From the NCBI GenBank assembly GCA_900753325.1, contig CAADYO010000009.1, forward strand, positions 124,001-188,000: a stretch of DNA of 64,000 nt, read 5' to 3'. Position 1 is the first letter of the stretch, and each line of letters starts with the position of its first letter. The position numbers were made by a program, and so were the translations under genes. The notes under the pieces are model-generated. The model had not been told where the DNA came from and ran no database searches. It saw only the letters and a list, made by a program, of their open reading frames with translations. Source of the stretch: Bacilli bacterium (GTDB lineage: Bacteria > Bacillota_I > Bacilli_A > RF39 > UBA660). Positions 32,929 to 41,452 of this stretch are shown in pieces.

Positions 32929-34560
32929 ATGAGAAGTATATTTAGTAATAATAATGTCTTTATGAGACGTACTTTTGTAACGGTGTTTATAATAGTACTT
33001 GCTAAAGTATTGGATATTTTTTATGTTATACCCTTTTATGGACTGGTTGGTGATATACCAGGGGCTTTATATGGATATTCTTATACTATATATTTATTAT
33101 TTATGTCTTGGTCTTCTGTTGGTATTCCTATTGCGATTAGCAGAATGGTATCAGAATATCAAAAACTTGGTTATTATAATGTTAAAAAGCGACTTTTTCT
33201 TTTAAGTAAGCAGTTTATGTTTTTACTTGGTCTTATTTGTTTTATACTAATTAATATTTTTGCACCTAGTATTTCTAATAGTATACTTGAAAATTTTCAT
33301 TCCAGCATTACTGCTAGTGATATTACACTTTCTATTAGAACTATTTCTTCCGCACTTTTAGTTACTCCGATATTTTTTGTATACCAGGGTTATTTTGAGG
33401 GACATAGGTTTACTAATCCTATTTCTGTTTCACAGTCTATATCACAAATACTAAGAGTTTTAGTTATTGTTTTGGGAAGCTATTTATCTTTGAAAGTGTT
33501 TAAGATGTCTATGGTTAAAAGTGTTATAGTTGCAACATTTGGTGTTATGATTGGTGCACTTGGTGGATATTTGTACTTGTTTTTTATAAAATATAAAAAT
33601 AAACAAAAATTTAATGAAAAAGCACGTTCTGTGAATGAGCCTATTATAACTAATAAGATTATTATAAAAAAACTTGTTGTTTATGCTATACCAGTTATAT
33701 TAATAGATCTTTTCATTAATATGTATAATTATATAGATGTTGTTAGTGTTGTTAAATGTCTTGTTAATTATGCTAAGTTTAAAGTGGATGATGCCGTTAC
33801 TATTATGGGAATGTTTACATTATGGGCGGCTAAATTTAATACGATTATTATATCTATTGCTGTTGGTATTGTGTCAGTATTAATACCTGGTCTTTCTCAA
33901 AGTATTTTGAAAAAAAATGAAAATGAATGTTCAAAAAAGTTGAATCAAGCATATGAAATGGTTTTATTTTTAACAATTCCAATTACAATAATTATAAGTT
34001 TTTTAGCTAAACCAATATGGACTTTATTTTATGGGGCTAGTCTGTATGGACCTAATGTTTTATCATATTATATTTTTGTAGGATTAATAATTGGTATTTT
34101 GGTGCTTACTATTTCTATTATTCAAGTATATAAAGATTATAAAACAATATTTATTAGTTTAGGTGTTGGTTTAATATTAAAAATATTGTTAAATGTTAAT
34201 TTAATTTCGGCTTTTTACAAGATGGGTATTCCGGCTTATTATGGTGTCATTACTGCTAGTGTTATAGGGTACTTTACTTCGTTTGTAATTGCTGTTGTTA
34301 TGCTTAATAAAAAAATTAAAATTAATTATGAAGATTTAATAAAGTATTTTATCGATATTTTATGTGGATCTGTATTGATGACGTTTGTTCTTTTCTTATT
34401 AAAATTTATTATTCCTGTTTATTCAGATATTAGAATTTTTAATTTATTAATTATACTTTTGTATGTAGTTGTTGGTAGTATTGTTTATTTACTATTTATG
34501 TATAAAACTGGTACAATTAGACATATTTTTGGTAAGAAAATAGGACGAAATAAAAAGTAA
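32929..34560 (+). CDS. SpoVB/MurJ-like polysaccharide flippase (MOP superfamily)
   Basis: A 543-residue integral membrane protein with about 14 spans. The start FMRRTFVTVFIIVLAKVLDI and segments YGYSYTIYLLFMSWSSVGIP, YQGYFEGHRFTNPISVSQ and AKFNTIIISIAVGIVSVLIP are typical of the SpoVB/YtgP branch of the MOP superfamily. Members carry lipid-linked cell-wall intermediates or other polysaccharides across the membrane. It could serve vegetative wall synthesis or the cortex. TAGGAGG precedes the ATG. A convergent terminator closes it. Confidence 0.88.
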   Translation: MRSIFSNNNVFMRRTFVTVFIIVLAKVLDIFYVIPFYGLVGDIPGALYGYSYTIYLLFMSWSSVGIPIAISRMVSEYQKLGYYNVKKRLFLLSKQFMFLLGLICFILINIFAPSISNSILENFHSSITASDITLSIRTISSALLVTPIFFVYQGYFEGHRFTNPISVSQSISQILRVLVIVLGSYLSLKVFKMSMVKSVIVATFGVMIGALGGYLYLFFIKYKNKQKFNEKARSVNEPIITNKIIIKKLVVYAIPVILIDLFINMYNYIDVVSVVKCLVNYAKFKVDDAVTIMGMFTLWAAKFNTIIISIAVGIVSVLIPGLSQSILKKNENECSKKLNQAYEMVLFLTIPITIIISFLAKPIWTLFYGASLYGPNVLSYYIFVGLIIGILVLTISIIQVYKDYKTIFISLGVGLILKILLNVNLISAFYKMGIPAYYGVITASVIGYFTSFVIAVVMLNKKIKINYEDLIKYFIDILCGSVLMTFVLFLLKFIIPVYSDIRIFNLLIILLYVVVGSIVYLLFMYKTGTIRHIFGKKIGRNKK

Positions 34561-34584
34561 TTTAGTTTCTTAAATTACTTTTTT
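34553..34584. terminator. Bidirectional terminator between flippase and FemAB-like genes
   Basis: AAGTAATTTA/TAAATTACTT, a 10-bp stem with GTTTCT loop; A and T runs flank both sides. Confidence 0.82.
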
Positions 34585-34605
34585 GTTGTATATATACGTT
34601 TTTTG

Positions 34606-35796
34606 CTACTGCTTTTTATCTTTTTTTAGCAGTATTTTAGTGATTATAAAATAAAATATAGGATTGGTTATATATTTCCATTGTCCAATATTTTGTTCAG
34701 TTTTTGCTTTGAAGTCACATCTAAGTGTACTTGGTTCTTTTTGTTCTATGTATTTTAGGTTGTTATTTTTGCAATATTTTATATCTTTGTAATATGTATT
34801 ATATTTTATCGATGTTTCTTTTAACCTATCACTGTTGTAGTCATAAAGAAGCCAAGCTTTGTCGGCAAACTCTATTATTAAATGGGCACTTAGAGTTAGT
34901 TGATAGTTGTATTTTTGTTTGTAGGTACGAAATTTTTCTAGTTCAAGTGCTAAATCTTCTTTTTGTTTTGTTAATCCTTTTAATTTTGTTTTTGAACTTT
35001 TTGTTAGATTGTCAATTGGTAATATTGATATTTGATCATTGATTCTTTTAATATTTTTTTCAATATTTTTAATAATTTTATTTAGGTTTACTTTTCCTAA
35101 AATAATTGTTGTTTTAGTGTCTTTGTTACCATTGAATATTTCATATAATGTTTCATAATAATCTTCATCATAAATGGGCTTTTTATTATCTTCAAGCATT
35201 AAATTATATAATTCTTTTACATCACTTTTATTACCTATTACAGTTTCAGTTTCTAGTTTTATAGATTGTAGTAAGTGATCTTTGGTTTCTTCACTAAAAT
35301 TATTTTCTATTTCCTCTAAGTCTTTTGTTAAATCAATTCTTGATACGACATTTGGAAGCATTATTCTTTTTTTCTTTTCATTAGTATATTTAAATCCTAC
35401 TTCTTTTAGTGTACGCATGATATTATCTTTATCTTTTTTTGACACTGTATCAGAAATATATGGTGTCATTTTTATAGATATGGCTTTTTTATTTTTAGCA
35501 AAACTTAGGACTCCTTTGGTCATACTTTTTACTAAATTTTTATCATTGTAGTCTATTATAAAACCCGCTGGTATATATAGAAAACAGCGATTCATTTTTG
35601 TATGTTCTAAAAATATTAGAGTAACAGCTAATATTTTATCGTTTTCATCAACTAAACCTAGATAGTATGGTGTTAGATGTTCTTTTACTTTAACAAACTC
35701 ACCAAAACATTCAGAATGTAAGAAATGTGATTGTTCTTTTTTACTTTTAACATAGTTGCTGTAAACTTCCTTATCTAGATTTTTTAGCTTTAACAT
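34606..35796 (-). CDS. FemAB-family peptidyltransferase (peptidoglycan interpeptide bridge)
   Basis: A 396-residue protein with the FemX/MurM-type layout: two GNAT-like domains, an N-terminal HFLHSECFGEFVKVKEHLTPYY region, FLYIPAGFIIDYND, then a coiled-coil arm of about 55 residues rich in Lys (KIIKNIEKNIKRINDQIS, LEKFRTYKQKYN), and a second GNAT domain with LSAHLIIEFADKAWLLYDY. Fem enzymes add amino acids from aminoacyl-tRNA to the Lys side chain of lipid II. The donor amino acid cannot be told. The gene is convergent with the flippase gene. GAGGT precedes the ATG. Confidence 0.85.
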   Translation of the reverse strand: MLKLKNLDKEVYSNYVKSKKEQSHFLHSECFGEFVKVKEHLTPYYLGLVDENDKILAVTLIFLEHTKMNRCFLYIPAGFIIDYNDKNLVKSMTKGVLSFAKNKKAISIKMTPYISDTVSKKDKDNIMRTLKEVGFKYTNEKKKRIMLPNVVSRIDLTKDLEEIENNFSEETKDHLLQSIKLETETVIGNKSDVKELYNLMLEDNKKPIYDEDYYETLYEIFNGNKDTKTTIILGKVNLNKIIKNIEKNIKRINDQISILPIDNLTKSSKTKLKGLTKQKEDLALELEKFRTYKQKYNYQLTLSAHLIIEFADKAWLLYDYNSDRLKETSIKYNTYYKDIKYCKNNNLKYIEQKEPSTLRCDFKAKTEQNIGQWKYITNPIFYFIITKILLKKDKKQ

Positions 35797-35866
35797 CTTG
35801 TGACCTCACTTTCTTATATTAGTAGTATATCATATATTTTGTCGAATTAAAAAATATTTGTTTTGT

Positions 35867-36052
35867 CTATACCATATAAAAGCCGTCTTCTTTTTGAAGA
35901 TAGTTTTTCTTCTTTTTTTGTTCTAATTCACTAACTCTTTCTTTTAATTTTGCTACTTCGTATTTTAATTTATTAATCTCTTCTTCATAATTTTGTTGTT
36001 GTCCTGGTATAGGAAATGGTAGTTGCATATAAGGATAAGGTATATTATTCAT
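35867..36052 (-). CDS. Small coiled-coil protein, unknown function
   Basis: A 61-residue protein: a Pro/Tyr-rich N-terminus (NNIPYPYMQLPFPIPGQQQ), one coiled coil with heptads (EEEINKLKYEVAKLKERVSE) and the C-terminus EDGFYMV. Proteins with a short coiled coil and a C-terminal aromatic-Met-hydrophobic end are common in spore formers and can be coat-like, but the function is not established. The start follows AGGTTGAT. It is upstream and divergent from trmB. Confidence 0.65.
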   Translation of the reverse strand: MNNIPYPYMQLPFPIPGQQQNYEEEINKLKYEVAKLKERVSELEQKKKKNYLQKEDGFYMV

Positions 36053-36126
36053 ATTATCAACCTGTCTTTCGTTTTATTATATGCTATTTTTAATTGTTTT
36101 GTGATAAAATAAAACTGGTGATATTT

Positions 36127-36774
36127 ATGCGACTTAGAAATGTTAAAAATAAAGAAGAAATTCTAAATAGTTCAAATTACCTTATTAGAAATGAAGAAAA
36201 ATATATTGGCAAGTGGAGTGAACTGTTTGGAAACAGCAATCCGATCTATATAGAAATTGGTATGGGAAAGGGCAAATTTATAATTGAAAATGCTATTAAA
36301 TATCCTAATATAAATTTTATTGGGATTGAAAAATATGATAGTGTTGTTGCGAAATGCTTACCTAAGATTCCAGCTGGACTTTCTAATTTGTTGATTGTTC
36401 GAATGGATGCTCTTAATATAGATAAAGTGTTTAGACATGAAGTTGAAAGAATTTATCTTAATTTTTCTGATCCTTGGCCTAAAGTTCGACATAGTATGCG
36501 AAGATTATCTAGTAAAGTTTTTTTGAAAAAATATGATAATATTTTTAGGCAAAATAGAGAAATATTTATGCGAACTGATAATAGGGATTTATATATTTAT
36601 TCTTTGATGAGTTTTTCAGAATATGGATATGTACTTAAGAATATTACTTTTGATTTACATGCAACGTGTGACTTTCCATTAATAACTACAGAATATGAAG
36701 ATAAGTTTTCTGATAAAGGGATGCCAATATATGCAGTTGTGGCAGTTAAAAATGATGTCCAAAATAGTAAATAG
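36127..36774 (+). CDS. trmB: tRNA (guanine-N7-)-methyltransferase
   Basis: A 215-residue SAM-dependent enzyme making m7G46 in tRNA. Motifs: SAM site EIGMGKGKFI, NFIGIEKYDSV, and the signature NFSDPWPKVRHSMRRLSS, where the usual HxKRR Lys is Met. The C-terminal FPLITTEYEDKFSDKG is typical. The start at 36127 follows CTGGTGAT; the extra upstream frame overlaps the promoter region (TGATAAAAT). The window also encodes ThiI and the CCA enzyme, which act on tRNA as well. Confidence 0.95.
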   Translation: MRLRNVKNKEEILNSSNYLIRNEEKYIGKWSELFGNSNPIYIEIGMGKGKFIIENAIKYPNINFIGIEKYDSVVAKCLPKIPAGLSNLLIVRMDALNIDKVFRHEVERIYLNFSDPWPKVRHSMRRLSSKVFLKKYDNIFRQNREIFMRTDNRDLYIYSLMSFSEYGYVLKNITFDLHATCDFPLITTEYEDKFSDKGMPIYAVVAVKNDVQNSK

Positions 36775-36787
36775 TAATGAAAATATT

Positions 36788-36815
36788 TTTACATTTACAA
36801 AAAATTTGATATAAT
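36788..36815 (+). promoter_or_regulatory. Sigma-A-like promoter of the 36836-39304 operon
   Basis: TTTACA (36788-36793), 16 nt, TATAAT (36810-36815), about 20 nt before the ATG at 36836. Confidence 0.7.
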
Positions 36816-36835
36816 GTAGTAAGAGTAGGTGAAAT

Positions 36836-37495
36836 ATGAAAAAGATAATTGTTTTGCTCTCTATTGTTTTATTGTTGATTACTGGTTGTAGTATTAAGGA
36901 ATTAGACCATGATGATTTTGAGAAGAACATGGGTATTTTACTTTCTGAGAAGACTAAAGCAAGTAATGTTCGTTTTGAAGGATATAAGTATTATGTGCCT
37001 GATGGATTAAAGTTTATCAATAAAGAAGAATATAATGCTATTCTTAAGGATAGATTTGGTAATGATTATTATTTATATATAGATGCTATTAGTTATTATC
37101 ATAAAACTTTAAATACATACAAAATAAAACAGGATGCATATTATTCTAAAGTTATTAATTATAGTAATAAAACTGGCTATCTTGAAATAACAGAGTATGA
37201 TGATAAATACTTTGTAGAATTTGTTTTTAATTATGCAAAGATGGAGGCACTTGTTGATAAAGATAATTTAGTTAATGTTATTGATAATATGTGTTATATT
37301 TTGCGTTCAGTTAAATTCAATGATAAAGTTTTAGAAAGTTTAGTTGGAGATAATGTACTAAGTTATGCTGAGGAAAGTTTTACATTGTTTGATACTAAGT
37401 CATCACAAGATGATTTTCTGGATGTTGTTAGTAAGTATGATTCTGAATATAAGAAAGCAAGAGATCAAGAAAAATTGGAACTAGATGAAGAATAA
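36836..37495 (+). CDS. Lipoprotein, unknown function
   Basis: A 219-residue lipoprotein: MKKIIVLLSIVLLLITGC ends in a lipobox, so Cys18 is lipidated. The mature part starts SIKELDHDDFEKNMGILL and has a beta-rich centre (YKYYVPDGLKFINKEEYNAI, RFGNDYYLYIDAISYYHK). The C-terminus is acidic and helical. No family is recognised. It heads an operon with a disordered protein, a single-span helper and a YtxH protein, so a link to envelope stability or division is conceivable. GTAGGTGAA precedes the ATG. Confidence 0.8.
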   Translation: MKKIIVLLSIVLLLITGCSIKELDHDDFEKNMGILLSEKTKASNVRFEGYKYYVPDGLKFINKEEYNAILKDRFGNDYYLYIDAISYYHKTLNTYKIKQDAYYSKVINYSNKTGYLEITEYDDKYFVEFVFNYAKMEALVDKDNLVNVIDNMCYILRSVKFNDKVLESLVGDNVLSYAEESFTLFDTKSSQDDFLDVVSKYDSEYKKARDQEKLELDEE

Positions 37496-37512
37496 TATAA
37501 AGAGGTGAGTTT

Positions 37513-38580
37513 ATGGGTATATTTGAGAAACTTAAAAATGCTCTATTTGAGGAAGAGTATGTTGAAGTTGTTGAAAAGCCTAAAACACAAAAAGTTTCTA
37601 AGAAAAAGACTGCTCCAAGAGAAAAAATAAAGGAAAAATATAGTAATAAGGATAATGATTTTGAAGAAGAGGAAAAGCCTGTTGCTAAAAAAGTAGTTCT
37701 TCCGGAAAAAAGAGAAAGTCATATTCCAGATGATGATGTAGATGATGAAATTGAGACAATTGATGATGTAAAAGAAGAAGAAGAACAGCATAGTACCTTT
37801 AAAATGATTGATGATGATGACTTTAAGGTTGATGACGATATTCCACCGGCTGTTAGTGAACCAAAGATCGTTAAAGTTATAGAAAAAGATGATACTATTC
37901 CTCCATATTCTATGAAAAGAGATAGGAATGAAAAATTATATCCATCTAAGGCTCCTAAAAATACTGGACCTCAGCCATATGGAATTGAAGAAACTCCGCA
38001 GTCTACTGTTAAGGAATATAATATTTATGAGAAAAAAGAGGAAAAGTCTTATTTTAAACCATCACCTATAATCTCCCCAATATATGGTATTTTAGATAAA
38101 AATTACAGTAAAGAAGATATTGTTCCTAAAAGAGAGATTAGACTTACTAGTAGTTTAGCTAGAGAAAAAGTTAGTGTGGATGATGTTAGAGAAAAGGCAT
38201 TTGGTAAAAATGAAGAACCTGTATCTCATAGAAGTAGAGTTGATAATAATGATCCAACGTTTGAACTTGAAAAAGATGATACAAATTTATTAGTTGATTT
38301 AAGTTCTGATGATGATAAACCTTCTGTTAAAGATGTTACAATGGGAGATGCTGTTGAATATTTTCAAGATTTAGGATTAGAATATAATGTAGACTATGTA
38401 GATGCAGGCAAAAAAACGTCTGGTAGACGTGAAAAGAAAGTTTATGATGATGATATAACTATTGATAATTTTGAAAGTACTGAAAAAAAGACTGAAGTAG
38501 TACAAAAGAAAAACGACGATGGTGATACTGATGATAATTTATTTGATTTAATAGATTCTATGTATCAGGATCAAGATTAA
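37513..38580 (+). CDS. Acidic, largely disordered cytoplasmic protein
   Basis: A 355-residue protein with an N-terminal amphipathic segment (MGIFEKLKNALFEEEYVEVV), similar in style to the membrane-binding start of SepF, and long Asp/Glu/Lys-rich disordered stretches. Two islands look conserved: KPSPIISPIYGILDKNY (about residues 192-208) and VTMGDAVEYFQDLGLEYNVD. The end is LFDLIDSMYQDQD. I do not know its function; short linear motifs in a disordered chain suggest a scaffold or partner-binding protein. It starts 17 nt after the lipoprotein gene, with AAAGAGGTGAG upstream. Confidence 0.75.
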   Translation: MGIFEKLKNALFEEEYVEVVEKPKTQKVSKKKTAPREKIKEKYSNKDNDFEEEEKPVAKKVVLPEKRESHIPDDDVDDEIETIDDVKEEEEQHSTFKMIDDDDFKVDDDIPPAVSEPKIVKVIEKDDTIPPYSMKRDRNEKLYPSKAPKNTGPQPYGIEETPQSTVKEYNIYEKKEEKSYFKPSPIISPIYGILDKNYSKEDIVPKREIRLTSSLAREKVSVDDVREKAFGKNEEPVSHRSRVDNNDPTFELEKDDTNLLVDLSSDDDKPSVKDVTMGDAVEYFQDLGLEYNVDYVDAGKKTSGRREKKVYDDDITIDNFESTEKKTEVVQKKNDDGDTDDNLFDLIDSMYQDQD

Positions 38581-38595
38581 TAGGAGGAGAAAATT

Positions 38596-38901
38596 ATGGA
38601 CTTTTTAAATTTTGTTTTACCTGTTTTGCTATATAGTTTAGCAATTGTATTAATAATAGTATTGATAGTTTTGGGAATTAAGTTGATTCTTATGCTTAAT
38701 AAAGTTGATAAAGTAGTTGATAATGTTTCAGACAAAGTTGATTCACTTAATGGAATTTTCTCTTTTATTGATAGAACAACTGATAGTCTAGCTTTATTAA
38801 GTGATACTGTTGTTAATGCTATTGCTGGTGTTGTATTTAAACTATTTAAAGGTAAAAAAAGAAGAGAAAAGAAAGATGAGGAGGATTTTGAAGATGAGTA
38901 A
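38596..38901 (+). CDS. Single-span protein with DUF948-like features
   Basis: A 101-residue protein with a long N-terminal membrane span (VLPVLLYSLAIVLIIVLIVLGIK) and a helical part with Val/Asp repeats (KVDKVVDNVSDKVDSLN), the pattern of DUF948-type proteins. The tail is highly charged (KKRREKKDEEDFEDE). It overlaps the YtxH gene by 8 nt. DUF948 genes often adjoin YtxH genes in Firmicutes. GGAGGAG precedes the ATG. Confidence 0.8.
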   Translation: MDFLNFVLPVLLYSLAIVLIIVLIVLGIKLILMLNKVDKVVDNVSDKVDSLNGIFSFIDRTTDSLALLSDTVVNAIAGVVFKLFKGKKRREKKDEEDFEDE

Positions 38902-39304
38902 GAAAAAAGGTTGTGGAAAGTTTTTATTTGGTGCTGCACTTGGTGCAGGTTTAGGACTTTTATTTGCTCCTAAAAAAGGTAGTGATACAAGAGCTGACCT
39001 TAAAGTACAGTTTGATAAATTAATGAATCAAATTAGAGATATTGATACTGAAGAGGTAAAAGCTGAATTTGATAGACGTGTAAATGAAATCAAAGCTGAT
39101 CTTACAGATTTAGATAAAGAAAAGGCTTTAGATTTAGCTAAGGAAAAGGCTTTGGTGTTAAAGGAAAAAGTTGAAGATCTTGTTGATTTGGCTGTTGAAA
39201 AAGGTACTCCAGTTTTACGTGATGCTGCTGATGAATTAAGAGTTAAAGCTATTGCTGTAACAAAAGAAGTTTTAAAAAAGTTAGAAAAAGAAGAGAAAAA
39301 GTAG
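38894..39304 (+). CDS. YtxH domain-containing protein
   Basis: A 136-residue protein with the YtxH pattern: KFLFGAALGAGLGLLFAPKKG, a glycine-rich span followed by a charged turn, then a long helix with EEVKAEFDRRVNEIK and LDLAKEKALVLKEK. YtxH proteins are small general-stress or envelope-associated proteins. The start at 38894 is inside the end of the preceding gene, with GAGGAGGATTTTG before it. It is the last gene of the operon, followed by a strong terminator. Confidence 0.88.
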   Translation: MSKKKGCGKFLFGAALGAGLGLLFAPKKGSDTRADLKVQFDKLMNQIRDIDTEEVKAEFDRRVNEIKADLTDLDKEKALDLAKEKALVLKEKVEDLVDLAVEKGTPVLRDAADELRVKAIAVTKEVLKKLEKEEKK

Positions 39305-39322
39305 GAAAATCCTACTTTTTTG
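39296..39322 (+). terminator. Intrinsic terminator after the YtxH gene
   Basis: AAAAAGTAGGA/TCCTACTTTTT with AAA loop; it overlaps the YtxH stop codon. Confidence 0.88.
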
Positions 39323-39350
39323 TTGTATTTTTAGTTTTCTATGTTATAAT
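39323..39350 (+). promoter_or_regulatory. Sigma-A-like promoter of the Tyr T-box
   Basis: TTGTAT (39323-39328), 16 nt, TATAAT (39345-39350) with a TG extension (TGTTATAAT). Confidence 0.68.
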
Positions 39351-39570
39351 TTATTTATATTTTTGATGACTGATATTTTAGTAGAAGTTAATTATTTTAG
39401 TAGAGACCTAATGGTTGGTGAAAATTAGGAGATATTTAATTTTGAATTACACTATTATGAGAAAATCGTTTATCGCGTTAAGATATGAGAGTGCATAGAT
39501 TTTTCTATGAATTAAGGTGGTACCACGAGCTAATTCGTCCTTATAGATGAGTTGGCTCTTTTTTTTGAAG
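39351..39570 (+). promoter_or_regulatory. T-box leader, Tyr specifier (TAC), controlling CYTH-tyrS
   Basis: Stem I holds AGTAGAAGTTAATT against ATTTAATTTT. The 3' strand is followed by GAAT-TAC-AC, with specifier TAC (Tyr) at 39448-39450. The apical loop has TGGTTGGTGAAAA. The core AAGGTGGTACCACGAG differs slightly from the others (ACCACGA). The terminator GAGCTAATTC/GAGTTGGCTC is followed by T8. The first gene read is a CYTH protein, then tyrS. Reading the specifier one base earlier gives TTA (Leu), which fits neither the gene nor the shared register. Confidence 0.92.
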
Positions 39571-39582
39571 GGAGTGATGCTT

Positions 39583-40128
39583 TTGCATACTGAGTATGAA
39601 GTTAGAGTACTTAATATTAAAAAGGAAAAAATTATAAAAAAGTTGGAGGAGTTACATGCTGAGTTTCAGTGGGATTTGATTCAAAAGCGTTATGTGTATG
39701 ATTTTATTCCTAGCATTGAAAGTAAATGGATTAGACTTAGAACTAATGGAAAGAAAACTACTTTGACTATTAAAAATTTGGTTTCTTCTGAAATTGATGG
39801 AACGCAAGAATTAGAGATTGAGGTTGATAATTTTGAAAGATGTAATTTGATTTTGAAAGAATTAGGTTATGTTCCTAAAGGTTATCAAGAAAATAGAAGG
39901 AGACAATATTTACTTAATGGTGTAGAAGTTGATATTGATTCTTGGCCATTAATTCCTGATTATTTGGAAATAGAAGGTCCGAGTGAAGAGGCTGTTTATA
40001 ATGCTTTAGAGAGCCTAGGATTTAAAAGAGAAGATGCAACTAGTCGTGATGTTGAAGGAATTTTTTTAGATTATGGGCATAATTTAAATGATATATATAA
40101 CTTAAAATTAGAGGAGGAAAGAAAATGA
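39583..40128 (+). CDS. CYTH-domain protein
   Basis: A 181-residue protein of the CYTH (triphosphate tunnel) superfamily. It starts HTEYEVRVLNIKKEKI (the ExExK-like start is degenerate here), has KWIRLRTNGKKTTLTIKN, DGTQELEIEV, and ends with ENRRRQYLLNGVEVDIDSWP and YLEIEGPSEEAVYNAL. CYTH enzymes act on triphosphate compounds such as thiamine triphosphate, RNA 5' ends or inorganic polyphosphate. The TTG start at 39583 has GGGAG at the right distance; an ATG at 39577 is too close. It lies between the Tyr T-box and tyrS, overlapping tyrS by 4 nt. Confidence 0.85.
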   Translation: MHTEYEVRVLNIKKEKIIKKLEELHAEFQWDLIQKRYVYDFIPSIESKWIRLRTNGKKTTLTIKNLVSSEIDGTQELEIEVDNFERCNLILKELGYVPKGYQENRRRQYLLNGVEVDIDSWPLIPDYLEIEGPSEEAVYNALESLGFKREDATSRDVEGIFLDYGHNLNDIYNLKLEEERK

Positions 40129-41357
40129 CAGTATATGAGGATTTAAAATGGAGAGGTTTAATTAAAGATGTAACATCTCCAGAATTAGAAGAAAAATTGA
40201 ATAACGGTGGAATGACTTTTTATATAGGTGCTGATCCGACTGCGGAGAGTCTTCATATTGGACAGTATCCTACCTTCTTAGTTGCGGAAAGATTAAGAAG
40301 AGCTGGACATAAACCAATCATCTTAGTAGGTGGGGCTACAGGAAGAGTGGGAGATCCTAGAGGAACTGGTGAAAGAGAAAAAGCAGATATTAAGGTTATA
40401 GAAAAGAACTTTGTAAAGATAAAAGCTCAAATGCAGAAGTTATTTGGAGAAGATACTTTAGTAGTTAATAACTATGATTGGTTTAAGGATTATAATTATA
40501 TCGACTTTTTAAGAGATGTTGGAAAATATATTAATGTGTCTTATATGATTAATAAGGATTTAGTAAAGAGACAGATGGATGTTGGTATTTCTTATGCTGA
40601 GTTTTCTTATATGTTAATTCAAGGATACGACTTTAAATATATACATGATCATTATGGAGCAGATTTACAGTTTGGTGGATCTGATCAATGGGGAAATTTA
40701 ACTACAGGAATTGAGTTAATAAGAAAATTAAATAATGAGGAAGTATATGCTTTTTCTGTACCATTACTTGTTGATTCTACTGGTAGAAAGTTAGGCAAGA
40801 GTTTTGGAAATGCATTATGGATAGATGAGGAGAAGACTTCTAGCTATGAAATGTATCAATACTTATTAAACCTTGAAGATGTAATGATAGAAGAATATCT
40901 TAAAAAATATACGTTCCTAGAAAAAGATGAAATTGAATCTATTATGAAAAGGCATAATGAAGCTCCAGAAAAGAGAATTGCTCAAAAGAAATTGGCTGAA
41001 TGTGTTATTACAGATTTGCATGGAGAAGATAGTTATAATAAGGCTGTTAAAATTAGTGAATCTTTATTCAATGGTGATGTTAAAGCATTTACTTCTAAGG
41101 ATGTTGAAGTTGCATTTAAAGGTTTAGATGTATTTACAGTTAAAGAAGATTTAAATATTGTTGATTTACTCGTTGCTGGTGGTTGTTGTTCTAGTAAAAG
41201 AGAAGCTAGAGAATTTGTTAGTAATGGTTCAATTACTTTGAATGGTGAAAAAGTACTTGATTTAGATTTTGTACTTACAAAGGATTTATGTATTGATAAT
41301 AAATATATTGTTATTAGACGTGGTAAGAAAAAGTACTTTATTGGAGTTTATGAGTAA
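40125..41357 (+). CDS. tyrS: Tyrosyl-tRNA synthetase
   Basis: A 410-residue class Ic synthetase. The HIGH-equivalent is HIGQY in PTAESLHIGQYPTFL; specific TyrRS blocks are YMINKDLVKRQMD, LQFGGSDQWGNLTTGIEL and the KMSKS-equivalent GRKLGKSFGNALW. A C-terminal S4 domain (VAGGCCSSKREAREFVSNG) follows. Its ATG overlaps the TGA of the CYTH gene (ATGA), so the two are coupled and both respond to tRNA-Tyr charging through the T-box. A hairpin follows the stop. Confidence 0.98.
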   Translation: MTVYEDLKWRGLIKDVTSPELEEKLNNGGMTFYIGADPTAESLHIGQYPTFLVAERLRRAGHKPIILVGGATGRVGDPRGTGEREKADIKVIEKNFVKIKAQMQKLFGEDTLVVNNYDWFKDYNYIDFLRDVGKYINVSYMINKDLVKRQMDVGISYAEFSYMLIQGYDFKYIHDHYGADLQFGGSDQWGNLTTGIELIRKLNNEEVYAFSVPLLVDSTGRKLGKSFGNALWIDEEKTSSYEMYQYLLNLEDVMIEEYLKKYTFLEKDEIESIMKRHNEAPEKRIAQKKLAECVITDLHGEDSYNKAVKISESLFNGDVKAFTSKDVEVAFKGLDVFTVKEDLNIVDLLVAGGCCSSKREAREFVSNGSITLNGEKVLDLDFVLTKDLCIDNKYIVIRRGKKKYFIGVYE

Positions 41358-41365
41358 ATATTTAC

Positions 41366-41399
41366 AAAAAGGAAATATAATTTATTATATTTTCTTTTT
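41366..41399 (+). terminator. Probable terminator after tyrS
   Basis: AAAAAGGAAATATAA/TTATATTTTCTTTTT, a 15-bp AT-rich stem with one G-T pair and a 4-nt loop; the T-run is within the arm. Confidence 0.62.
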
Positions 41400-41452
41400 A
41401 CTTGTGGAAAAAAGTTTTTATTTTTGTTATTATTATAGTGGGAGGTTAGTAT

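Noticed and set aside
39447..39449. A Leu (TTA) specifier in the tyrS T-box
   Set aside because: It is one base off the shared GAAN-codon-AC register and does not fit the downstream tyrS, while TAC fits both.
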